DNA of 63,987 nucleotides, taken from assembly GCA_964440295.1 (NCBI GenBank), contig CAYTRT010000003.1:1-63987 (forward strand). The letters are read 5' to 3'. The position numbers were made by a program, and so were the translations under genes. How positions within the stretch are numbered: position 1 is the first letter of the stretch; each line of letters begins with the position of its first letter. The notes beneath the pieces were generated by a model. The model was not told the origin of the DNA and did not search any database. It saw nothing but the letters and a program-made list of their open reading frames with translations. The DNA is from CALIKS01 sp964440295. GTDB lineage: Archaea > Thermoproteota > Nitrososphaeria_A > Caldarchaeales > Calditenuaceae. Below, in pieces: positions 18,101-25,116 of this stretch.

Positions 18101-18796
18101 TTTACCAAGTTGCTCATTTGTGATGAGGTCTTTTGAAGACCCGTAGTAGTTTATCTTGCCTGACACTAGAAGGTATGCCATGTCGCTTTCTTCTAGAGCT
18201 TTCTTAACATTTTGCTCAACCAAAATAACAGTGATGTTGAAATTCTTATTTAGTTCCTTGATTTTTTCGAATATTTGATTAGCAACCTTAGGGGCAAGAT
18301 GAGCTGTAGGTTCATCAAACATCATTAAGGATGGTTCTCTTATTAATGCCATTGCCATTACTACGATTTGTCGTTCGCCACCGCTTAATGTAATTAATTT
18401 TCTTTCCATATAGTTCTTTAGCAGTGGGAAAACTTCTTGTACATATCTGATCCTTTCTTCCAACTCGTCTTTCTGAAGTATGTAGCCAGCCATCATTAAA
18501 TTTTCTTTAACGCTCAAGTTTAGATACACACTTTCCACCTGTGGTAGATATGCTATTCCTAGTCTTGCTATTTTGTATGGTTTCATGCCAGTAATGTCTT
18601 GTCCCTTAAATCTTACAGAACCGCTATAGACACTCGTCAAGCCAAATATTGTTTTTAAGACTGTGGATTTTCCACTACCATTAGGCCCGAGTATTGCACA
18701 AATAGTTCCTTCTTCCACATTCAAAGACACGTCGAAGAGTATGTGGGTCTTGCCGTATCCGGCGTTTAAATTTTCAATCTCGATTATGTTACTCAT
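18083..18796 (-). CDS. livF: LivF-type ABC transporter ATP-binding protein, on the opposite strand
   Basis: The 237-residue ATPase has Walker A (GPNGSGKSTVL), the LivF-like signature LSGGERQIVVMAMAL, Walker B (LMMFDEPTAHL) and an H-loop-like VILVEQNV, with the LivF C-terminal helix. It would pair with LivG. Unusually it is not cotranscribed with livGHM but faces them tail to tail, overlapping livM by 18 nt. Its promoter must lie in 18797-18870, which is AT-rich. Confidence 0.88.
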   Translation of the reverse strand: MSNIIEIENLNAGYGKTHILFDVSLNVEEGTICAILGPNGSGKSTVLKTIFGLTSVYSGSVRFKGQDITGMKPYKIARLGIAYLPQVESVYLNLSVKENLMMAGYILQKDELEERIRYVQEVFPLLKNYMERKLITLSGGERQIVVMAMALIREPSLMMFDEPTAHLAPKVANQIFEKIKELNKNFNITVILVEQNVKKALEESDMAYLLVSGKINYYGSSKDLITNEQLGKLFLGL

Positions 18797-18876
18797 TTTG
18801 CTGATTGAAATTATTTTGGCACTCGTTAATTAATTTAATCATTGTTTCAGATGTTTTGAACAACGTTGCGAATGTT

Positions 18877-19299
18877 TTATGTCATCCTCGGCCTAAACTT
18901 GTATCCATATATGATTATTCCTGACGGGCCATCTTGTGCAATCTTTCGCACAACAGCCTCGACCTCCATCCCAATTCTGAGCTCGTCTGGCTCGCAGTCA
19001 GTCAACTGTGTTAGAAGTCGAGTGCCATCCTCAAACTCAACGACGCCCACAATGTATGGTGCGTTTTCCTCAAACCCAGCGGGTGCCTGTTTAACAACCG
19101 TGTATGACAGTAGCCTCCCAACTCGTGGAAGCTCTGATTGACGCAGTTTCGTTGATCTACACTTCCTGCAAATGATCACTGGCCCGCGATGCACCGTCCC
19201 GCAGTTCTCGCACCTGTATACAGCCAGCCTATATCTGAATTGTTTTGCGCGCCAGTGTGGAGGAACCCTAAATCTAAAAATCACGTCTCCCTCACCCAC
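18877..19299 (-). CDS. DUF35 OB-fold zinc-ribbon protein of the thiolase/HMG-CoA synthase complex
   Basis: The 140-residue protein has a rubredoxin-like zinc ribbon (YRCENCGTVHRGPVIICRKC) and an OB fold with the expected LPRVGRLLSYTVVKQAPAGFEENAPYIVG segment. In methanogens the matching protein holds acetoacetyl-CoA thiolase and HMG-CoA synthase together in one complex and lets them share a CoA-binding site. Here it overlaps the thiolase gene by 8 nt, and that gene lies 3 nt after the synthase gene, the same order as in other archaea. Confidence 0.9.
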   Translation of the reverse strand: MGEGDVIFRFRVPPHWRAKQFRYRLAVYRCENCGTVHRGPVIICRKCRSTKLRQSELPRVGRLLSYTVVKQAPAGFEENAPYIVGVVEFEDGTRLLTQLTDCEPDELRIGMEVEAVVRKIAQDGPSGIIIYGYKFRPRMT

Positions 19300-20449
19300 T
19301 CCTAAGGACGGTAGATACGGCAGTAGCGCCTAGCCCGCCCAGCGATAATGCCACGCCAACCCTTGCATTATCTACCTGATTCTTGCCGGCCAGTCCGGCA
19401 AGCTGTAGATAAAGCTCCGCTACCTGATAGATGCCGGTTGCTCCGAATGGATGGCCACGAGCTTTCAGTCCTCCGAAGGTATTTATGGGTAGTTCTCCAT
19501 TTAGAGAGTATCTACCACTCTTTGCATCTATACCTGCCCTGCCCTCCTGTGAGTATCCAATCGACTCAAGAATCAGCGCCGCGAGTATCGAGAATGAGTC
19601 ATGCAGCTCAATAATGTTTACGTCTCTCCTGTTTATTTTTGCTCTCGCTAGTGAGTCGTTAAAGGCTAGCGACACGGCGTTTAGCTTTAATGGGTCTTCT
19701 CTATCAAAAGGCGAGACAAAGTCGGTGGACATAGACACTGCGGCAACCTCGACCGCGTTACTCCTGTCAGCTTTTTCGAGGCTATCTTCTCCGCATAGAA
19801 TTAATGCTGCAGCACCGTCTGCGGCCGCCGTACATTCCAGTCTTCTTAGCGGTTCTGAGACTATCGGAGAGTTCATCACGCTCTCGATGGATATCTTAAA
19901 TCGATATTGTGCGTGGGGTGCGGTGGATGCGTTTTCATGCATTATGACTGGAAATTGGGCGACATATTCTTGTGGTACTTCATATCTCTCTAAATAATGT
20001 CTATAGAGGAGGGCTGCGAGTGATGTCTGCGTTATGCCTTGGTAGCCAGCATAGTCATATCTATCGAACATCGATGTGATGCCCATAATTTCTTCCAGCG
20101 TGCCATCTGAGAGTTTCTCGACGCCGATAACTAGGGCTGCTTTTATTAATCCTGATGCGATCGCCATGTATGCTTCTCTAAGCGCTGCTGCTCCAGACGC
20201 GTCTGCCGCCTCTACTCTAATGCTAGGAACCCCTATTAATCCAAGCTGCTCAGATGCGACTGCTCCAAGGTGTGCCTGGTACTGCATAACTTCGGCGCTC
20301 ACGTTTCCCACGTATATTGCGTCTATCCTCTCGATTGCCGAGTTTTTAACGGCGTCTAACGCTGCCTCGGTCATAAGATAGTCTATGTCCCTATCCCAGT
20401 GCTCCTCGACTTTGGTGAGACCGACACCTTTAATGAATACTCGCGTCAA
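19292..20449 (-). CDS. Archaeal-type thiolase (acetyl-CoA acetyltransferase family) with Asp at the nucleophile position
   Basis: By position this would condense two acetyl-CoA to acetoacetyl-CoA for mevalonate synthesis. The protein has 385 residues, the usual length, with HENAST (171-176), ELHDSFS (His283) and GGLKARGHPFGATG (His333) all in place. The segment that holds the nucleophilic Cys in relatives (EAACASG) reads VEAADASG here, with Asp83 in place of Cys; the codon is GAC on the minus strand and the flanking residues are conserved. It may therefore be a non-catalytic or altered thiolase, acting as a scaffold or with other chemistry. Confidence 0.85.
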   Translation of the reverse strand: MTRVFIKGVGLTKVEEHWDRDIDYLMTEAALDAVKNSAIERIDAIYVGNVSAEVMQYQAHLGAVASEQLGLIGVPSIRVEAADASGAAALREAYMAIASGLIKAALVIGVEKLSDGTLEEIMGITSMFDRYDYAGYQGITQTSLAALLYRHYLERYEVPQEYVAQFPVIMHENASTAPHAQYRFKISIESVMNSPIVSEPLRRLECTAAADGAAALILCGEDSLEKADRSNAVEVAAVSMSTDFVSPFDREDPLKLNAVSLAFNDSLARAKINRRDVNIIELHDSFSILAALILESIGYSQEGRAGIDAKSGRYSLNGELPINTFGGLKARGHPFGATGIYQVAELYLQLAGLAGKNQVDNARVGVALSLGGLGATAVSTVLRSG

Positions 20450-20452
20450 TTT

Positions 20453-21508
20453 CTACACCCTGATCTTATCGCGATGCTTGAGGTATCGTGCATAGTCAAT
20501 ATAGACTGCTCTCTGGATGAATTTTGCGAGTGGTGGTGCTTTGGCTCTCTTTTTTTCGATGCCGTCCAAAACTTTCAGGGCGAAAGAGTCACTACCAGCG
20601 CCGGAGCCATAGGAGGTCATGAGTATTCGCTGCCCAGGTTTTGCCTCGTCAAGCACTTTAACCAGGCCTAGCAGTGAGCATGCCGAGTAAGTATTACCTA
20701 CAATGTGGGACAGCATGCCTGTCTCAACTTTTTGAATTGGAATTCCTAGCATCTTAGCAACCGCGTAGGGAAACTTAGCATTGGGTTGGTGGAAGACGAA
20801 ATAGTCAAAATCTGAGAGTTTATAACCCTCATCTTCGAGCAGTGCCTTTACTGCAGATACTGTGTGGTGGAAATACGCTGGCTCTCCCGTAAATCTAGAC
20901 GTATGTACAGGATATCTTTCGTAGTCTCTTCGCCAGAAGTCGGGCGTGTCTGTGACGTAGGTTTTAGATGCTTCAATCTCGGCGACTGCGTTGTTGTTTG
21001 ACTTTCCTATGATAAAGGCGGCTGCTCCTGCTGCTGCTGTGTATTCCAGCGCGTCGCCCGGTCTTCCTTGGGCTGTGTCAGAGCCCACTGCTAGGCCGTA
21101 CTCAATCATTCCGGCGCTCACTAGGCCTATGATCATTTGCATTGCTTCGCTTCCTGCTTTGCAGGCGAACTCGAAGTCTGCTGATAGTATTGACGGGCCT
21201 ATGCCTAGTGCCTCCGCTACGATTGTTCCGGATGGTTTTACCGCGTAGGGGTGAGACTCTGAGCCTATGTTTACCGCGCCTATCCTTTTTGGGTCTATTT
21301 CTGCTCTAGCGATGGCGTATTTCGCGGCTTCTATTGCCATAGTTATTGTGTCCTCGTCTATGTCGTTTACAGACTTCTCCTTTACGGGTAGTTCACTCTC
21401 TCCCTTTCCCCAAATCCTAGCTATTTCTTCAGACTTTATTCTTAATCTCGGGATGTAACCGCCATAGCCATGAATAGCGACTCCAGAGATTTTGACCAAG
21501 GTTCTCAT
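20453..21508 (-). CDS. Hydroxymethylglutaryl-CoA synthase
   Basis: The 351-residue archaeal HMG-CoA synthase has its catalytic residues: the nucleophile Cys116 in DFEFACKAGSEA, Glu84 in IGSESHPYAVKP and His240 in VFHQPNAKFP. It joins acetyl-CoA and acetoacetyl-CoA to give HMG-CoA, the committed step towards archaeal isoprenoid lipids. It heads the thiolase and DUF35 genes in one operon, with a TATA box about 25 nt before the ATG, so the transcript is close to leaderless. Confidence 0.95.
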   Translation of the reverse strand: MRTLVKISGVAIHGYGGYIPRLRIKSEEIARIWGKGESELPVKEKSVNDIDEDTITMAIEAAKYAIARAEIDPKRIGAVNIGSESHPYAVKPSGTIVAEALGIGPSILSADFEFACKAGSEAMQMIIGLVSAGMIEYGLAVGSDTAQGRPGDALEYTAAAGAAAFIIGKSNNNAVAEIEASKTYVTDTPDFWRRDYERYPVHTSRFTGEPAYFHHTVSAVKALLEDEGYKLSDFDYFVFHQPNAKFPYAVAKMLGIPIQKVETGMLSHIVGNTYSACSLLGLVKVLDEAKPGQRILMTSYGSGAGSDSFALKVLDGIEKKRAKAPPLAKFIQRAVYIDYARYLKHRDKIRV

Positions 21509-21526
21509 TGAGCCTGGTCGTCGGCA

Positions 21527-21539
21527 CTATAAAAATTTT
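21527..21539 (-). promoter_or_regulatory. TATA box of the HMG-CoA synthase operon
   Basis: On the minus strand AAATTTTTATAGT ends about 20 nt before the ATG at 21508, the right distance for a leaderless archaeal transcript covering all three mevalonate-entry genes. Confidence 0.5.
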
Positions 21540-21633
21540 GGCGAATACAAAATAGACATTTGTCGATTAAGAATGTGAGAGCCTCCAAATCAAAACAAAT
21601 AATGTTTAATGGTTGCTACACTGGGTATTCTGT

Positions 21634-22089
21634 ATGTCAGTTTATGGGCTTGATGAGAGGGACTTAAAAATTTTGAAGGCGCTTATGAAGGATGCTCGGA
21701 AGAGCTACTCCGAGCTCGCTGAAGAACTTGGCTTGCCTAGAACCACAGTTCAGGAAAAGGTAAGGAGGATGGTGGAGAAAGGCTACATCAAGAGTTTCAC
21801 TGCAATTCCCGACTATTCTAAGCTCGGAAAGCCGGCGACGGCATTTGTCCTGATATCGTTTACACCCATGATGGATATTTCCCAGAGGGAGCTCGCGTCG
21901 ATGATAGCCAAGATGGATAATGTGTATGAGGTTCATTTAATAAGCGGTCAATGGGACATGCTCCTAAAGGTAAGGGCTGGCTCTACGGAAGAGGTCGGCA
22001 AGCTCGTCGTTGATAATCTTAGGGGGATTAAAAACATCAGCAAGACCGAGACTTGCTTTGTTTTCTACACGGCAAAAGAACAACCATAA
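21634..22089 (+). CDS. Lrp/AsnC family transcriptional regulator
   Basis: I choose ATG at 21634, giving about 151 residues that start MSVYGLDERDLKIL; an upstream TTG would add seven residues unlike the family. The helix-turn-helix (YSELAEELGLPRTTVQEKVRRM) is followed by a RAM domain (ATAFVLISFTP, VYEVHLISGQWDMLLKV). It is divergent from the HMG-CoA synthase operon with a shared 125-nt upstream region, so it may regulate that operon as well as itself. It resembles the other regulator at 5313 in layout only. Confidence 0.9.
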   Translation: MSVYGLDERDLKILKALMKDARKSYSELAEELGLPRTTVQEKVRRMVEKGYIKSFTAIPDYSKLGKPATAFVLISFTPMMDISQRELASMIAKMDNVYEVHLISGQWDMLLKVRAGSTEEVGKLVVDNLRGIKNISKTETCFVFYTAKEQP

Positions 22090-22127
22090 AGCTGGGTCGA
22101 GGCTTTGAGACAATCACTAGGTCATCT

Positions 22128-22143
22128 CTACGTATTGACGTAG
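22128..22143. repeat. Inverted repeat upstream of cdvC
   Basis: CTACGT-ATTG-ACGTAG is a perfect 6-bp inverted repeat with a 4-nt spacer. It lies 39 nt after the lrp stop and about 32 nt before the TATA box of cdvC, a place where an activator or repressor could bind; it could also be a weak terminator hairpin for the lrp gene. Confidence 0.4.
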
Positions 22144-22174
22144 GTATGGCTCAAGGATTTCATGATCGGTAGGC

Positions 22175-22183
22175 GTTATAAAC
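22175..22183 (+). promoter_or_regulatory. TATA box of cdvC
   Basis: GTTATAAAC lies about 40 nt before the ATG at 22220, predicting transcription from around 22207 and a short leader. Confidence 0.5.
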
Positions 22184-22219
22184 TGCCAATGGATAGCGAG
22201 GGATTGGTGGCCACCTAGT

Positions 22220-23329
22220 ATGAGTGAGCTCGAAAAGATAGCGATAGCCAAAGCTAGGGAGGCAGTTATGTTGGATCGAAGCGGTTCTAGGGCTGAGGCA
22301 ATCGCCAAGTATAGAGAGGCAGTTCAGATACTAACACGCTTAATATCTCTAACCGATAGTCCAGTCATAAGGGCTGTTTACAAAGAAAAGCTTAGGCAAT
22401 ATCTGGATAGGCTAGCCGAGTTGGGTGAAGAAAACTATTCCAGAGGAAGAATGGATAGAGATATGAACGTAAGAAACGAAAAGGAAACGCTTACGGTTGA
22501 GAGGCCCACTATCAGCTGGTCTGACGTCATAGGTCTTGACGACGCAAAGCAGGCGATCAGGGAGAGCATAGTCTATCCTAGGCTTAGGCCGGACCTCTTT
22601 CCTCTCGGGTGGCCAAACGGAATCTTACTCTTTGGGCCGCCGGGCTGCGGCAAGACCTTGCTAGTAGGCGCCACTGCCAACGAAATTGACGCGATACTCT
22701 ACACGCTCGATGCCGCTCAGGTTATGTCTAAATGGCTGGGAGAGAGCGAAAAAAATATTGCTGATTTATTTAACAAGGCTAGGCGTGAGACCTCGTCGGG
22801 AAAGCCAGTAATCATATTCATAGACGAGGTGGACTCGCTTGCTACTATGCATCAAGTCGAGGTTGGTGGGGAAGCCAGGGCTAGGAATCAGCTCTTGAAG
22901 GAGATGGACGGCATAACTGCTAAAAATAGACGTGATTATCTATACGTCATAGCTGCCACTAATAAGCCGTGGCTTCTTGATGAGCCGTTTATAAGGCGAT
23001 TCCAGAAACGTATATACGTGCGGCATCCCGATGCCAACGCAAGAAGGCTAATCCTAGAGCATTATACAAAGAATCTTAAGCTGGCCGATGATGTGGATTT
23101 ATCTCTCCTAGCCAGCGAGACCGAGGGTTATTCAGCGGCTGACTTATATGCTATCTGTCTAGATGCCCACATGGCCACGGTGAGGGAGATGTTTGAGAAC
23201 GATTTAGACGAGCCCCGGCCCATAAACATGTCCGACTTCCGTGTCTCGCTAATGAAGAGAAAACCATCAATAATAAAGGAGAACCTCAGGAAATATGAGG
23301 AATGGAGTCAAAGGTATGGGGCTTCTTAG
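22220..23329 (+). CDS. cdvC: CdvC, Vps4-like AAA ATPase of the archaeal ESCRT system
   Basis: The protein has an N-terminal MIT-type three-helix domain (residues 1-70, with AIAKYREAVQIL), a linker, and one AAA module: Walker A GPPGCGKT (139-146), Walker B IIFIDEVDS (from 198), the KWLGESEK pore-loop region, and the arginine-finger segment FIRRFQKRI. This is the Vps4/CdvC layout rather than a CDC48 or proteasomal ATPase. It pulls apart ESCRT-III-like CdvB polymers during cell division. The CdvB gene lies tail to tail with it, overlapping by 4 nt, which supports the assignment. The final helix (SQRYGAS) is close in length to family members. Confidence 0.92.
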   Translation: MSELEKIAIAKAREAVMLDRSGSRAEAIAKYREAVQILTRLISLTDSPVIRAVYKEKLRQYLDRLAELGEENYSRGRMDRDMNVRNEKETLTVERPTISWSDVIGLDDAKQAIRESIVYPRLRPDLFPLGWPNGILLFGPPGCGKTLLVGATANEIDAILYTLDAAQVMSKWLGESEKNIADLFNKARRETSSGKPVIIFIDEVDSLATMHQVEVGGEARARNQLLKEMDGITAKNRRDYLYVIAATNKPWLLDEPFIRRFQKRIYVRHPDANARRLILEHYTKNLKLADDVDLSLLASETEGYSAADLYAICLDAHMATVREMFENDLDEPRPINMSDFRVSLMKRKPSIIKENLRKYEEWSQRYGAS

Positions 23330-24108
23330 TTAGCCTCTGCCTGCGCTATTTCAATCATGCCCTTTTCTTGGAGCCCCTGTATTGCCTCCTCAACTTGGTC
23401 CTCAGTAATTCCGAGCGCTAAAGAACATTCCTTGACGTCGAATTCCTTGTCAGGGCTCATCGCGCTTATGTAAGTGTATACCAACCTCTCTATATCCGTC
23501 AGTATTGGTACGTCTGGAAAGCTCTCTCTAAGCTTCATGGCAACTATCCTCTTAGCATCTTCGAAGATCTTTGAGGCCTCGTCAGACAGCTCAGGGACAG
23601 CGATGGGCGACTCCTTTATCTCTGGGCTTGAAGTAGCCATAAAGTCGTCTATCTGTTTAGAGAGGTCTTCTAAGCTCGTAGCCGCTTCTGGCGCTATCTT
23701 TCCCACCTCACCCACGACTCTTCCTATTATTCCTTTAAGAGTGGTTGCCAGCCCTATCACTTCTGAGAGCTCAGTAAGACTCTCGAGCCTTATCTTCACC
23801 TGCTCCAGTATCAGCTTGCTATTCAGTATTATTTTTGCGAGCCTTCGCAGCTCGGCTATCTCGTCTGCATAAAGCTTGGCATGCGCCTCATCACCCATCA
23901 CAAGAGCGTCTACACACTTATCGAAGTATTCTCTCCCCCTAGCTTCAAGCTCTCTGTACTTATGTTCTAGTCTTTGGACGTGGGTCGACAGCGCTGTAAG
24001 CGATGTATTTAGCTTTTCTCTAAACTCATCGGGCTCTATATTGGTGTTAAGACTAGTAATGTTGGTCCCGCCGACCCTCCTCAAGATCTTGAAGGGATTA
24101 AACCGCAT
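23326..24108 (-). CDS. cdvB: CdvB, ESCRT-III-like division protein with C-terminal winged helix
   Basis: Residues to about 160 form the helical ESCRT-III core, starting basic (MRFNPFKILRR) and containing HVQRLEHKYRELEARG and YADEIAELRRLAKIIL. A Pro-containing segment (ESPIAVPELSDE, about 169-180) sits where the MIM2 motif that binds the CdvC MIT domain is expected. The last 55 residues are a winged-helix (IERLVYTYISAM, then FDVKECSLALGITEDQVEEA), which in Sulfolobus CdvB binds CdvA. This build separates it from the shorter CdvB1-B3 paralogues. I start at ATG 24108; TTG at 24117 is also possible. No cdvA is in the window. Confidence 0.9.
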   Translation of the reverse strand: MRFNPFKILRRVGGTNITSLNTNIEPDEFREKLNTSLTALSTHVQRLEHKYRELEARGREYFDKCVDALVMGDEAHAKLYADEIAELRRLAKIILNSKLILEQVKIRLESLTELSEVIGLATTLKGIIGRVVGEVGKIAPEAATSLEDLSKQIDDFMATSSPEIKESPIAVPELSDEASKIFEDAKRIVAMKLRESFPDVPILTDIERLVYTYISAMSPDKEFDVKECSLALGITEDQVEEAIQGLQEKGMIEIAQAEAN

Positions 24109-24259
24109 ATTTACCAACTAAAAACGCAGAAGCTCCTTAATATTGCTCTATCCATGCTTCACTATCTAGAGAGTATCACAGTATTTCTGAGCAAATACAT
24201 GCATCTCCCACCACCTAGGAAAAAGGTTTATCCACTAGTTCACTGCCTAATTCTTTAGA

Positions 24260-24430
24260 ATGTCGAGCCGGAAACGTAAGGAAGCACCGATGCCCGCAAC
24301 TGCGGCTGGACTACTACGATTCTTCGAGGACGAGAGCAAGGGGATCAAGATACGCCCCGAACTAGCCCTAGGATTAGGAGTAGCCCTAATGATAATGGTG
24401 CTTCTCGCAAGGTTCCTAATTCCATTATAG
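24260..24430 (+). CDS. secG: SecG / Sec61-beta subunit of the protein translocase
   Basis: This 56-residue protein, short enough to be missed by automated calling, has the full Sec61-beta signature: a basic N-terminus, MPATAAGLLRFFEDESKGIK, and one C-terminal membrane helix (LALGLGVALMIMVLLARF). It is the small tail-anchored subunit of the SecYE(beta) channel. A TATA-like GGTTTATCC lies about 25 nt before the ATG at 24260. It sits between cdvB and a small Lys/Ala-rich gene with its own promoter. Confidence 0.92.
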   Translation: MSSRKRKEAPMPATAAGLLRFFEDESKGIKIRPELALGLGVALMIMVLLARFLIPL

Positions 24431-24552
24431 AGCGCTTAGTGCCTATCAAATCAGTTAAGTCCAAGCGGCAAGATTACAGAATATTTGAATTAGAAAAATA
24501 CCAGTAATGAATTTGGAAGACGAGCTGCCAGTCAGTCTAAGACCATCCTTGA

Positions 24553-24699
24553 CTATGCAGTTGACGTCTCTGCGCCAGCACCCTCGGCCGGCTTCTCTTC
24601 GGCTGCTGGCGCGGGCTTGGCCGCCTTCTTTGCGGCTTTCCGTGGTCTTGCGGACTTCTTTGCCTTCTTTGCTTTCTTTGCCTTCTTCTTTGCAGGCAT
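24553..24699 (-). CDS. 48-residue Lys/Ala-rich basic protein, histone H1-tail-like
   Basis: From ATG at 24699 to TAG at 24553-24555 the minus strand encodes a protein of 48 residues. The first half is repeated K-K-A units (MPAKKKAKKAKKAKKSARPR) and the second is Ala, Pro and Glu rich (PAPAAEEKPAEGAGAETSTA). A GAGG ribosome-binding motif lies 7-10 nt upstream and an AT-rich TATA-like element about 35-40 nt upstream, so it looks like an expressed gene. The composition is that of linker-histone tails and small archaeal nucleoid proteins; binding to DNA or rRNA is likely but unproven. I know no named family for it. Confidence 0.65.
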   Translation of the reverse strand: MPAKKKAKKAKKAKKSARPRKAAKKAAKPAPAAEEKPAEGAGAETSTA

Positions 24700-25116
24700 G
24701 TTTCTCTTCCTCACTTATTTATTATGTAAAAATAAGTATAAGAACATTACGCTCAGAGTTGGTTGTCATTAGGAAAAGCTTAATGTAGAATTAGGTGGTG
24801 CGAACACTATTTTCTACGAAACACAGTCCATGAATTACTTCTTCAACCAACGGCGAGATCTTAGTTATAAGCAACTTATAATTCAAGAGTAAGCCACATA
24901 GTACTGAATCACGGGGGTCCAGTTCCTTATTAAACAAAAATAACGCACCCACAAGGGGACTAGGTGCCGTAACTATCCATGTCCGGGGCAGAACCCTAGT
25001 CAGCACCAAAAAAGGGAAGACAGTTGGTAATGCTGGTTATTCATATTTTTCGAACTTTTATTCTATTCAGGTTCTAATTTCAAGAATTTATTGGTCCTCA
25101 TCGATTATTCTATAGC
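24700..25116. other. 417-nt region upstream of glmS, with a GC-rich foldable element at 24956-25009
   Basis: Most of this gap is AT-rich, but 24956-25009 is GC-rich and can form two competing helices. GACTAGG pairs with CCTAGTC, and GGTGC, overlapping the first helix's left arm, pairs with GCACC directly after its right arm. Helices that share bases are a hallmark of a switchable leader, or of a small structured RNA. It lies about 110 nt before the glmS start. The minus strand also carries a 72-codon open frame (24791-25009) that I do not believe. It is not the bacterial glmS ribozyme: none of its core is visible. Confidence 0.35.

Noticed and set aside
24791..25009. A 72-codon minus-strand open frame over the GC-rich element upstream of glmS.
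   Set aside because: No start signal, no recognisable domain, and the GC-rich end is better explained by RNA-like pairing.
24956..25009. Possible tRNA, SRP RNA or RNase P RNA in the GC-rich element.
   Set aside because: No T-loop consensus with a proper acceptor stem, no SRP helix 8 tetraloop motif, and no RNase P conserved core were found.
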